From: Candidatus Niyogibacteria bacterium
GTDB lineage: Bacteria > Patescibacteriota > Minisyncoccia > JACROR01
Length of the DNA stretch: 34,055 bases
Direction of reading: 5' to 3'
NCBI GenBank assembly: GCA_016186495.1
Contig: JACPLO010000009.1
Span: 1-34,055, forward strand
Each line of letters starts with the position of its first letter. Position 1 is the stretch's first letter. This document shows, piece by piece, positions 23,701-30,524 of the stretch. A model generated the notes under the pieces. The model worked only from the letters and a program-made list of their open reading frames with translations. It was not told the origin of the DNA and searched no databases. The translations under genes and the position numbers were made by a program.

Positions 23701-24544
23701 TTGCTAAATCTCGCACAATTTTAAAACCAATCACCTCAAACTCTTCCCCATTTTTATCCATTCCATACCCATATTCATTCTCTTCACGGACTATTTTTGG
23801 ATCAGCATACTTTGGATCGTTGATCGTGTCTTTGGAAAAAAAATATTTGTTGGAGTATTCAGCGAGAGAAGCCAGATAATCATCCGCAGAAGCAAACGCT
23901 ATCGGTTTTAATCCTTGCCGCGCTAACTCTCCGGCAATATTTAGAGCGCTTCTCGTAAATCGCTTGCTAAATTCCTCATAAGGACTGCCAAAATCGCCGG
24001 TTAAAAATTGCAATTCATGAGCGTGAGTATCGTCTCTGGTGTGATCTGGCACTGTGGCGTCTTCAATGAGATGCAGAATATAGCCAAGCGTATAGTAGGC
24101 TTCTTTGGTATTGCCGTTTGCATATTCATAGATTGCTCGTTCCCAAGTGCGATTGCCTTGATAATCGCCGTATTCAGCTTGCAGTTTTTGGTTGTGCAGC
24201 CAATCTAAAGAAGAAACCGGTTCGGCGCTAGAAAGAATTTTTTCAGAAAAATACTTAATAAGCATGGCTGGCCAAATACCGGTGTTTTCTCCGGTCCAGC
24301 CGACTTTGTAAATCGGGTCATAGAAATGATTTATCCATCTTGGAGGAGTATCTTCATCCATCGCTCCCTGAACGACCCATTCTTTTTCTTCTGATGTTAA
24401 TTTAACATCGGAAAACAAGTTGTAAAAATCAACGATTTCGTCGGTGAGCGCGGGATGAGTAGTTTGATCATCGTAAGCAAAAACTCTGCCGCTCCAAAAC
24501 AATAGTAAAAAAATAATGAAAATTTTATGCCAACTATATTTCAT
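20705..24544 (-). CDS. Very large secreted multidomain protein (zinc phospholipase C-like, FN3, LTD, beta-helix)
   Basis: 1279 residues. A signal peptide (about 1-23, ending RVFA-YDD) precedes a helical domain of the zinc-dependent phospholipase C / P1 nuclease type: THPALTDEIV (His30), INHFYDP (His73), LHLIEDATVPDHTRDDTHAH (His158, Asp162, His168, His174, His176). A coiled coil spans about 435-481; a palindrome encodes about 483-493. A fibronectin III-like domain is at about 535-625, a lamin-tail domain (INEAAWMGT, DEWIELYN) from about 630 to 770, and parallel beta-helix repeats fill about 800-1279. No LPXTG or transmembrane anchor at the C-terminus. Its start overlaps the upstream 156-residue membrane protein gene by 11 bases. 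Probably on the cell surface, binding or degrading host or matrix material; this role is inference. Confidence 0.8.
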   Translation of the reverse strand: MKYSWHKIFIIFLLLFWSGRVFAYDDQTTHPALTDEIVDFYNLFSDVKLTSEEKEWVVQGAMDEDTPPRWINHFYDPIYKVGWTGENTGIWPAMLIKYFSEKILSSAEPVSSLDWLHNQKLQAEYGDYQGNRTWERAIYEYANGNTKEAYYTLGYILHLIEDATVPDHTRDDTHAHELQFLTGDFGSPYEEFSKRFTRSALNIAGELARQGLKPIAFASADDYLASLAEYSNKYFFSKDTINDPKYADPKIVREENEYGYGMDKNGEEFEVIGFKIVRDLATMQFVSQYFFPKNNNDNGYEQILSQYFTRLSREAIINGAGVIDLFLREGEKAKQDLNTLEKPPPETAGISSLMNEAYAIFDFFSKTRQKITDAVDFLKLKLSVSKKVPITANIASPAFDSISTTDIDIEPDKLLTLEIKQTEEVFNPVQEINLEIESPSLEDLQASLDEAKTKVKVLENQLAEIAQTQAHLEAEHPNQLAALPPHLNISVGALPYAGFGGGAASAVNENSQVSNSNNQNEPLSDIIPPVGSEAPAMPTLTIAECQNSLAVGACLTATTTLHLNWSSPAQDLDYFELSYGNLTSTTTSTTIATSTVLNLSDNTAYAFSLRLRDQSGNWSQATTSAAEISAMPVVINEAAWMGTASSTEDEWIELYNRTNHAINLNNWVLRVSDNRPYIPLSGIISAKGYYLLERADDKTISDIGADLVYGNDGADWALNNTGIETLILSYASTTIDSTPLASWPAGTISNYRTMERYDPDISGEELSNWGTNITIIRNSKDGAGNPLNGTPKARNSVNYLIAKGAATISNENVVLTKANSPYLVNNIVQVFQNGSILTIEPGVVLKFYNDAGMNFNQAAIMAQGASNTPIVFTSFYDDEYGGDTNADATSSVPSIGDWYGVDVVFGSNGSILDRVIFRYGGKYYAPTSETDRVLVKIQDTPDISIKNSIFEYSKAHGLVLINSTSTVENNIFRYNDNYSEQGKGLFVSSGNYTIKNNEFSQNQTGLYLSDAPAAVDANTFSNNMQKAINSSGAVGKFTNNLALQNGLNGIVLDGNLAAASATSTLKADNIPYVISGATPVVPVNSGLAVESGAIIKGLSKGLQVSGRLTLNGENPEDIIFTSLYDDAIGGDTDNGVNSPTPGDWPGLNLANTASLEGKGFTVRYAGSRSGGGNDSAGLKMAAGSANITNALFKENYPYGIYAAAGSNLNISNSRFENHNYSGPWGTKAALAVFNSTTTLANVSFTNNLLGIISDTSSVWLANAVEFVNNAATTSPAGLF
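23067..23096. repeat. Perfect palindrome inside the large secreted protein gene
   Basis: GCCCCCACACTTA (23067-23079) and its exact complement (23084-23096) with a four-base loop. It is much more G+C-rich than nearby sequence and lies between the coiled coil and the fibronectin-like part. Confidence 0.7.
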
Positions 24545-25004
24545 TTATCTTCCAGAGATTAGAGGGATAGATAATCAATTCAGTAAATGCTGGTTTTTTA
24601 ATAGTATAAATTTTTTGATCACTTGAATAATATCCAGTATATTTTTCTATTTGCAATTTTAAATTATCTGCTAACCATTTAATATTTTTAGTTTCTAATG
24701 TTTGTAATCTATTTTTCCAATCCCCCTGCTTCTCCACCACAAAATATTTGCTCGCAAGTTCGTAGTCCCCGACTTCCACGGCTTTAATAAACATATTCAA
24801 AGTTTCCTGCGGGGTTTTGCCGCCATAGGTGTCGGCTTCAATAAGCGATTTTAAGCGGTTCTGCTCGGAGGTGAATTGATCCGCCTCTAATTTTATCTTT
24901 CGCCAAAAAATCCATTCCTTGTATTTTTTAAAACCATACCATCCGGCCGCTGCCGCAACTATAACCAATGACGCGATTAAAATGATTTTTTTTGTCTTAC
25001 TCAT
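24534..25004 (-). CDS. Membrane-anchored protein, partner of the large secreted protein
   Basis: 156 residues. A basic N-terminus (MSKTKK) and one hydrophobic helix (about 7-24) suggest a single-pass anchor with the rest outside the membrane. The soluble part has a helical segment TPQETLNMFIKAVEVGDYELASKYF, which resembles small accessory domains of the NTF2-like type, but this is only a pattern. Its last 11 bases overlap the start of the 1279-residue gene, so the two are translationally coupled and probably act together. It follows the 275-residue gene by 28 bases on the same strand. Confidence 0.65.
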   Translation of the reverse strand: MSKTKKIILIASLVIVAAAAGWYGFKKYKEWIFWRKIKLEADQFTSEQNRLKSLIEADTYGGKTPQETLNMFIKAVEVGDYELASKYFVVEKQGDWKNRLQTLETKNIKWLADNLKLQIEKYTGYYSSDQKIYTIKKPAFTELIIYPSNLWKINEI

Positions 25005-25032
25005 ATTTTTTATTTAATAAAAATTAATCAAA

Positions 25033-25860
25033 TTATTCCTTGAAATTCCGACAATGCTCAATAATCGCGGAGAAAACTTTGTCGTCAGCTGACAACAAAG
25101 GCGCGCTTTTTCCTTTATTTTCCGAGATAATTCTCTCTATAATTTTCAAAGAAGCGTTATACGAATCAGCGATATCTTTTTTTCCGCGGCTGGCGGCATA
25201 ATCGGAAAAAGTTTTAAGCTGGATTATTATTTCGTCTAAAATAATCTTCCGCATCGGATGAATCGCCAATTCTTTGTTTTTGTTTTCCAGCCATAATTCG
25301 CCTATTTGCCGGACAGTTGAACGATCGGCGCCAATAATAACTCGCGGCACATTTTTTAATTCGCCGCGGAAATTTTTTGAGTTGAAATATCTAATTTGCG
25401 GCAGATAATCATCATCTATTTCTTCGCGGATTCTTGAAAATTTTTCCGCCAGCAAATCGCTGGTCGTCACATCCACTGCCAGCGCCAGATGCCGTGAAAC
25501 TTCCTCCGGAAATTCCACGATCATATCCACACCGTTCACATAATCGTCAAATTTAGAGGCGCGAATAGTCATCGCGTCCGCGCCAAGCCAATTGGAACGC
25601 TCCGTTTGATCCAAAACCAGCGCTTCAAAAATAAGAGCCAGCCGCTGCCAACGCTCTTTTTCAGGGTGTTCTTTCGCTCGTTTAAGAAATTCTTGTTCGC
25701 AATCGGCAATCGTCCGTTTATCTTCATTAATCATCTCTCGCGCGTAAAAATCCGCAAAATCATCAAGATTAATCGGCGGATTATTTTTCAAAAACTCGCA
25801 GACTTTAGCGTAAATTTTTTCTTCAAGCTCTTTATTCTCAAAAGACGAAAAAGTTTCCAT
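25033..25860 (-). CDS. Hypothetical protein with a degenerate PD-(D/E)XK-like core
   Basis: 275 residues, soluble. Residues about 75-135 (FEALVLDQ; GVDMIVEFPEE; LAVDVTTS) have the spacing of an endonuclease-fold core: Glu79, Asp112 and Asp130, with the catalytic Lys replaced by Thr132. Residues downstream are helical (AEKFSRIREEIDD, then a Lys/Asn-rich segment). The fold assignment is by pattern and the lysine replacement suggests loss of activity or a different role. It heads the minus-strand unit leading to the membrane-anchored and large secreted proteins, divergent from the L,D-transpeptidase gene. Confidence 0.55.
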   Translation of the reverse strand: METFSSFENKELEEKIYAKVCEFLKNNPPINLDDFADFYAREMINEDKRTIADCEQEFLKRAKEHPEKERWQRLALIFEALVLDQTERSNWLGADAMTIRASKFDDYVNGVDMIVEFPEEVSRHLALAVDVTTSDLLAEKFSRIREEIDDDYLPQIRYFNSKNFRGELKNVPRVIIGADRSTVRQIGELWLENKNKELAIHPMRKIILDEIIIQLKTFSDYAASRGKKDIADSYNASLKIIERIISENKGKSAPLLSADDKVFSAIIEHCRNFKE

Positions 25861-25871
25861 TTTATTTATGG

Positions 25872-25877
25872 TATAAT
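25872..25877 (+). promoter_or_regulatory. Likely -10 box of the L,D-transpeptidase gene
   Basis: TATAAT at 25872-25877 is 46 bases before the ATG at 25924 in the divergent gap; no convincing -35 was found. Confidence 0.4.
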
Positions 25878-25923
25878 AAAAATCAGTTCTTTGTAAATTT
25901 AAATCAACGAAACAGGTGAAAAA

Positions 25924-26724
25924 ATGAAAAAATTGGCAAAAATTCCATTGATATTTATTTTTTTATTCTTTTATGTCTTTTATTTTTATTCTTATGCTTT
26001 CTCTCAAATTCCGAAAAAGCCGCCAAACTCCTGCCAGCCGCTTTTTCCAAGCGACAAACTGATAGAATGGGAATGTTATAGAATTAAAAAAGGCGAAACG
26101 CTGGAAAATCTTTTTGGAGATTATTACGAAGCGGTGCTTCGCTTCAACAGAATTGACCGCCGCCATATCTGGCCCGGAAAATGCCTAAAAATTCCGCAAA
26201 ATTTTGAATCTATCAAAAATTTCACCCCTCTACCTAAAAATTTGGATAAAGCGAAAAATTATCCGAAATATGTCTTTATCAGCCTAAAAGAACAATTTTT
26301 GGGCGCTTATGAATTCGGCGAGCTGAAATTTTCTATGCCGATTACTTCCGGCCGCAAAGGCCATTTTATGCCTAAAGGAATTTTTAAAGTGTTGGGGCGC
26401 GATAAAAACCATCGCTCCTCTCTTTACAAAATAGAGAAAACCAATATTCCTTACCCGATGTTCTGGGGCGTTAAATTCTATATTTCAAAAGACGGAACCA
26501 CATTTTGGATCCACAGCCGCGATTTGCCCGGTTATCCCGATTCTCACGGCTGTATCGGGCTCTACGACGAAGAAATGCAAAAAAAATATTACGGTTTTCC
26601 CAAAGAGCCGAGACTTAATGACTCTAAAAAGTTTTATTTTTGGCTTTTTCCCGACAGCGCAAACGATGAAAAACCGTTTGATTTTCCAAAAAACGGGCCG
26701 ATTATTCCAATTGAAATAATTTAA
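25924..26724 (+). CDS. L,D-transpeptidase (YkuD) with a LysM-like domain
   Basis: 266 residues. A hydrophobic N-terminal helix (about 8-27) is a signal or anchor. Residues about 50-92 (ECYRIKKGETLENLF to WPGKCLKIP) form a LysM-like peptidoglycan-binding module. A YkuD catalytic domain follows (about 113-245): SLKEQFLGAYEFGEL, MPITSGRKGHFMPKG, and the active site WIHSRDLPGYPDSHGCIG with His197, Ser207, His208 and Cys210. The enzyme cross-links stem peptides in the cell wall or attaches proteins. Its presence with MurE points to a real murein layer. Single plus-strand gene with its own terminator. Confidence 0.9.
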   Translation: MKKLAKIPLIFIFLFFYVFYFYSYAFSQIPKKPPNSCQPLFPSDKLIEWECYRIKKGETLENLFGDYYEAVLRFNRIDRRHIWPGKCLKIPQNFESIKNFTPLPKNLDKAKNYPKYVFISLKEQFLGAYEFGELKFSMPITSGRKGHFMPKGIFKVLGRDKNHRSSLYKIEKTNIPYPMFWGVKFYISKDGTTFWIHSRDLPGYPDSHGCIGLYDEEMQKKYYGFPKEPRLNDSKKFYFWLFPDSANDEKPFDFPKNGPIIPIEII

Positions 26725-26725
26725 A

Positions 26726-26758
26726 TACCCCGAAGTCTGACTTCGGGGTAAAATTTTT
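26726..26758. terminator. Bidirectional terminator
   Basis: TACCCCGAAGT/ACTTCGGGGTA with a three-base loop (26726-26750), followed by AAATTTTT. It lies between the convergent L,D-transpeptidase and secreted-protein genes. Confidence 0.8.
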
Positions 26759-26769
26759 ATAAGAAAACT

Positions 26770-27615
26770 CTAATAAAGAGAATTTTCAACAATGAGCGGC
26801 AGAGGAAAAGGATATGGCATTACATAATGCCAAACAATATGTTTCTGTCCTTTATTATCCAGCCAACGAAGCTCAAAAACCGGAGACTCTTCCGTTGATT
26901 CGGGACTGTTGAGATGGCCGCGAAAATAAAAACCAACCATATCTTCCCTGAACTTATTTGTTTTATCCATATAATCATATTTAATAACACCGGTAATAAG
27001 GGCATTTGAAAAATCAATATCGCTGTTTTTTTCCAGAAAAATTCCTAATCGGTCAAAATTCACGCTGAATGTTTTATCAATTTCAGCGCGGTATCTTGAA
27101 CTCTCAAACCGGCGCCATAATTCCAGGAAAATTTTCGGATCATGATAGTGAATAATCCAACCGAGTTTTTTTAATCTCCTGATATATTCTTCGCCCTGAT
27201 GATAAAAAAACTCGTATTTTTGATATTCTTCAAAAAATCCCGCCAACTTGGCTAATCTATTTTTTTTCTTTATCAAAACCGCCGCGGTTTTTTTTGATTC
27301 ATCTTCATTCTGAAGATAAAGTTTATTGATTTTTTCATCTAATCCTTGGATTAAATTATCTAATTCATTTAGAGAAATTGCGTCAAAATCACGGAATGGA
27401 AAATCAAAAAAATCTTTATTCATCTTATCCATCATTTCTTCTACCCTATGCTTCATTTGCTCAATCATTTTTGGCAGAGGATTTTTCCAGATAATCTTTT
27501 CCTTTTCTTCCGCGGTTTTTTTCAACGGTTTTTCAGCTGCCGCTGGTTCAACCTTAACATAAAAAAATACAGATAAAAGCGTAAACAGCGCTAAAACCTT
27601 TATTAAATTTTTCAT
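26770..27615 (-). CDS. Secreted hypothetical protein
   Basis: 281 residues. A signal peptide is visible at about 1-27 (MKNLIKVLALFTLLSVFFYV, then AAAEK). The remainder is charged and mainly helical, with a coiled-coil-like part (about 80-130: LDNLIQGLDEKINKLY, KKTAAVLIKKKNRLAKL) and a C-terminal beta-like part (FELRWLDNKGQKHIVWHYVM). A strong ribosome site (AAAAGGAGGTGG) precedes the ATG. No known family. It is a lone minus-strand gene sharing a terminator with the L,D-transpeptidase gene. Confidence 0.6.
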   Translation of the reverse strand: MKNLIKVLALFTLLSVFFYVKVEPAAAEKPLKKTAEEKEKIIWKNPLPKMIEQMKHRVEEMMDKMNKDFFDFPFRDFDAISLNELDNLIQGLDEKINKLYLQNEDESKKTAAVLIKKKNRLAKLAGFFEEYQKYEFFYHQGEEYIRRLKKLGWIIHYHDPKIFLELWRRFESSRYRAEIDKTFSVNFDRLGIFLEKNSDIDFSNALITGVIKYDYMDKTNKFREDMVGFYFRGHLNSPESTEESPVFELRWLDNKGQKHIVWHYVMPYPFPLPLIVENSLY

Positions 27616-27734
27616 TTATTGCCACCTCCTTTTAATAATGGATTTTCAAACAGCAAATTTACTTTATTTTAATATAGCAGAACAATTAAAAAATGGAAGC
27701 TTAAAAACCTTGTTTTTTTTCTTAATTATTAGTT

Positions 27735-27745
27735 TAATATAAGTA
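27735..27745 (+). promoter_or_regulatory. Possible -10 box directly before the tpl start
   Basis: TAATAT at 27735-27740 is five bases before the ATG at 27746. With no ribosome site, a leaderless transcript is likely, as at 5793. Confidence 0.35.
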
Positions 27746-29119
27746 ATGAAGTTTTTTCCTCCTCCGTGGAAAATAAAAATGGTTGAACCGGCTCGTTTAA
27801 TTCCGCGCCGCGGCCGCGAAAAAGCCATTAAAGCCGCGGGCTTCAACACTTTTTTACTAAAATCGCGCGATGTTTTTATTGACCTTCTGACCGATTCCGG
27901 AACTTCGGCGATGTCGGACCGGCAGTGGGCCGGCCTGATGATTGGAGACGAAGCTTATGCCGGATCGGAAAATTTTTACAATTTGGAAAAAGCCGTCAAA
28001 GACATTTACGGTTTTCGGTATCTCGTGCCAACTCATCAAGGAAGAGGCGCCGAACATCTGGCCGCCAAGGCCCTGATTAAAAAAGGCCAATCTGTCCTTT
28101 CTAATATGTACTTCACCACTTCGCGCGAACACGTTGAACGCCAAGGCGGCATTTGGCGCGACTGCATTGTTAAAGAAGCTTATAATCCCAAAAACAAAGC
28201 TCCTTTTAAAGGCAATTTTGATCTTGCCAAAACTGAAGCTTTTATTAAAAAATTCGGGGCGGAGCAAATCGCTTTTATCCGGGTTGAACCAAATTGTAAT
28301 ATGGCCGGAGGCCAGCCAATTTCAATGCAGAATTTAAAAGCTTTGAGCTTTTTGGCTAAAAAACACAAAATTCTTTTAATGATGGATGCCACCCGGGCGC
28401 TGGAAAACGCTTATTTTATAAAAATCCGCGAGCGAGGATGGAGCGATAAACCGATAAAAATAATCCTAAAAGCTATGATGAGCCTGGTTGACGGCATTAC
28501 CGTGAGTTCTAAAAAAGACAATCTGGTCAATATCGGCGGGTTTTTGGCGACCCGCGATAAAAATTTATTTGAAGAAGTCCGGGCTTTGGTGGTGGTTTAC
28601 GAAGGCCTGCACACTTACGGCGGCATGGCTGGCCGCGATCTGGAAGCGCTTGCCCGCGGCATTCGGGAAATGGCGGATAATGACGATCATATCAAACATC
28701 GAGTTGAACAGGTAATTTGGTTCGGAAATTTACTAAAAGAAGCCGGCGTCCCGATTGTTCTGCCGATTGGCGGACACGCGGTTTATTTAGACGCCAAAGA
28801 ATTCCTGCCTCATATTCCTTTAGCGCAATATCTGGCGCAGACCTTGGCCGCGGCGATTTATGAAGAAACCGGCGTCCGCTCCATGGAGCGAGGCTCGGTT
28901 TCAGCCGGCCGCGACCCTGAAACCGGAAAAGAACACGGTTCAAAACTGGAACTGGTGAGGCTGACAGTGCCGCGCCGCGTCTATACCAACGACCATCTTG
29001 GTTTCGCGGCTGACGGAATTATTCAACTTTTTAAAAAACGAAAAGTCATCCGCGGTTTGAAAATGATTTATGAGCCCAAACAGCTCCGTTTTTTTCAGGC
29101 CCGTTTTAAGAAAAAATAA
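27746..29119 (+). CDS. tpl: Tyrosine phenol-lyase (beta-eliminating lyase)
   Basis: 457 residues, the length of the tyrosine phenol-lyase/tryptophanase group of PLP enzymes, which cleave tyrosine to phenol, pyruvate and ammonia. PLP site: SSKKDNLVNIGGF with Lys256-Lys257; PTHQGRGAEH (about 95-104); MDATRALE with Asp214 and Arg217; EPNCNMAGG with Asn185; DEAYAG with Tyr71; YFTTSREH with Thr124. VRSMERGSV (about 377-386) carries the Met and Arg typical of tyrosine phenol-lyase, while tryptophanase has a different sequence here, so phenol-lyase is favoured. YEPKQLRFFQARF at the end also matches. Unusual for a minimal genome. No ribosome site; divergent from a secreted-protein gene. Confidence 0.88.
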   Translation: MKFFPPPWKIKMVEPARLIPRRGREKAIKAAGFNTFLLKSRDVFIDLLTDSGTSAMSDRQWAGLMIGDEAYAGSENFYNLEKAVKDIYGFRYLVPTHQGRGAEHLAAKALIKKGQSVLSNMYFTTSREHVERQGGIWRDCIVKEAYNPKNKAPFKGNFDLAKTEAFIKKFGAEQIAFIRVEPNCNMAGGQPISMQNLKALSFLAKKHKILLMMDATRALENAYFIKIRERGWSDKPIKIILKAMMSLVDGITVSSKKDNLVNIGGFLATRDKNLFEEVRALVVVYEGLHTYGGMAGRDLEALARGIREMADNDDHIKHRVEQVIWFGNLLKEAGVPIVLPIGGHAVYLDAKEFLPHIPLAQYLAQTLAAAIYEETGVRSMERGSVSAGRDPETGKEHGSKLELVRLTVPRRVYTNDHLGFAADGIIQLFKKRKVIRGLKMIYEPKQLRFFQARFKKK

Positions 29120-29138
29120 CGCATTATTTAATTTAAAT

Positions 29139-29172
29139 AAAAAAGCTCCCGTTAATTATAGGAAGCTTTTTA
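29139..29172. terminator. Bidirectional terminator between tpl and citrate synthase
   Basis: AAAAAGCTCC pairs with GGAAGCTTTTT (one mismatch) around an 11-base loop. Confidence 0.7.
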
Positions 29173-29180
29173 TTACCTGT

Positions 29181-30347
29181 TTATTCTCTATTTTCTAAAT
29201 CAATCCATTCCTGATTTTCCGGGCCGGTATATATTGCCCGCGGCCGCAAAATCCGGCCTTTTGGGTCGTGAAACTGCTCTATGTAATGAGCCGTCCACCC
29301 TGCAATCCGAGCCATTGCGTAAATCAACGGAGAAATTTCGGATCGAAATCCGATGAAATGATTAACAAGAGCAAAATAAAAATCAACATTGGCGCATAAG
29401 TCCTTTTTTTCGCCAATGTATTTTTCAAGTTTTTCAGCTATATCAAAAAAAATTCTGTCTCGCCTGTTCTTGCTTAAATTCATAGCCCATTCTTTGAATA
29501 TGGCTGTTCGCGGGTCGCTTCCTTGGCCTTTATAAACACGATGGCCAAAACCCATTATAATCCGGTCTTTTTTATCCGTAGCCGCAAGTTTTTGATCAGC
29601 CCATCTTTGGATATTGTCGGGATTGCCAATGAGCTTAAGCATTTTTACTATAAATTGGCTCGCGCCGCCGTGATAAATTCCGGCAAACACGCTCAAACCC
29701 GCTGACACCGCCAAATACATATTACTGCCGGCTGATGCTGCTGTCCTTACTGCAAGCGTGGAAGCGTTCATTTCGTGCTCGCAGCACAAAATTTGTCCGA
29801 CTTCAAACGCTCTTTCCATTTTTTCATCCATCCGGATATTTAAAAGATCAATAAAATTGGATAGCGGCGAAAGTTTTGATGAAATAAATTGCTGTCCTGC
29901 TCCGGTTTTTGCCAATACCGCGTTAGCGGCGATAATCGGAAATTTAGAGATTAATAACAGAGCTCTTTTGTAATTTGCGTCAAGGGTCGCATCTTCTAAA
30001 TTATTATCGTATTTAGCAAGGCTAAGAACTCCGGCCGCCGCCATATTAAACAGGGAAATTTCGGGCCCTAACGACCTGATTGCGCTAATCGTGCGATTTA
30101 ACAGATATTGCTCTTCTCGCATCTGCTCTTTGAAATATTTAAGAGATTTTTCTGTTGGCAGTTTGCCAAACAGAATAAGATAAGCCACTTCTTCAAAACC
30201 GGCTTTTTCAGCCAGGATATTTATCGGGTAGCCGCGGTAAAAAAGCATTCCTTTTTCAGTATCCGGAAACGATATGGCGCTTTCAGCCAAAGCCGCGCCA
30301 TCCAGATATGGAATCAAAACAATATTTTTATCTATTATTTCCGTCAT
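29181..30347 (-). CDS. gltA: Citrate synthase (type II, possibly methylcitrate synthase)
   Basis: 388 residues. It condenses acetyl-CoA (or propionyl-CoA) with oxaloacetate. Catalytic residues: HEMNASTLAVRTAAS (His191), YHGGAS (His226), GFGHRVYKG (His269-Arg270) and NVDFYFALV (Asp322). The end PKGRILRPRAIYTG is the family-typical tail. An AAGGAGGG ribosome site lies just before the ATG. Citrate and 2-methylcitrate synthases are too similar to separate by eye; the B12-linked gene next door, divergently transcribed, makes propionate chemistry worth considering. It is convergent with tpl. Confidence 0.9.
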   Translation of the reverse strand: MTEIIDKNIVLIPYLDGAALAESAISFPDTEKGMLFYRGYPINILAEKAGFEEVAYLILFGKLPTEKSLKYFKEQMREEQYLLNRTISAIRSLGPEISLFNMAAAGVLSLAKYDNNLEDATLDANYKRALLLISKFPIIAANAVLAKTGAGQQFISSKLSPLSNFIDLLNIRMDEKMERAFEVGQILCCEHEMNASTLAVRTAASAGSNMYLAVSAGLSVFAGIYHGGASQFIVKMLKLIGNPDNIQRWADQKLAATDKKDRIIMGFGHRVYKGQGSDPRTAIFKEWAMNLSKNRRDRIFFDIAEKLEKYIGEKKDLCANVDFYFALVNHFIGFRSEISPLIYAMARIAGWTAHYIEQFHDPKGRILRPRAIYTGPENQEWIDLENRE

Positions 30348-30524
30348 TTTTTCCCTCCTTATTTCTCTATTTTCAACGAACCGTTTATTTTAAGATTATA
30401 CGGATAAAAAGCAGCAGTCAATAATTTTTTGTAATTTCATATTATTTATGATAAAGATAATTTAGAATTCATCTCAAATACTGTTCATTAAAATCTTTTA
30501 TAGAAAGGAGTGATAGCGATAACA

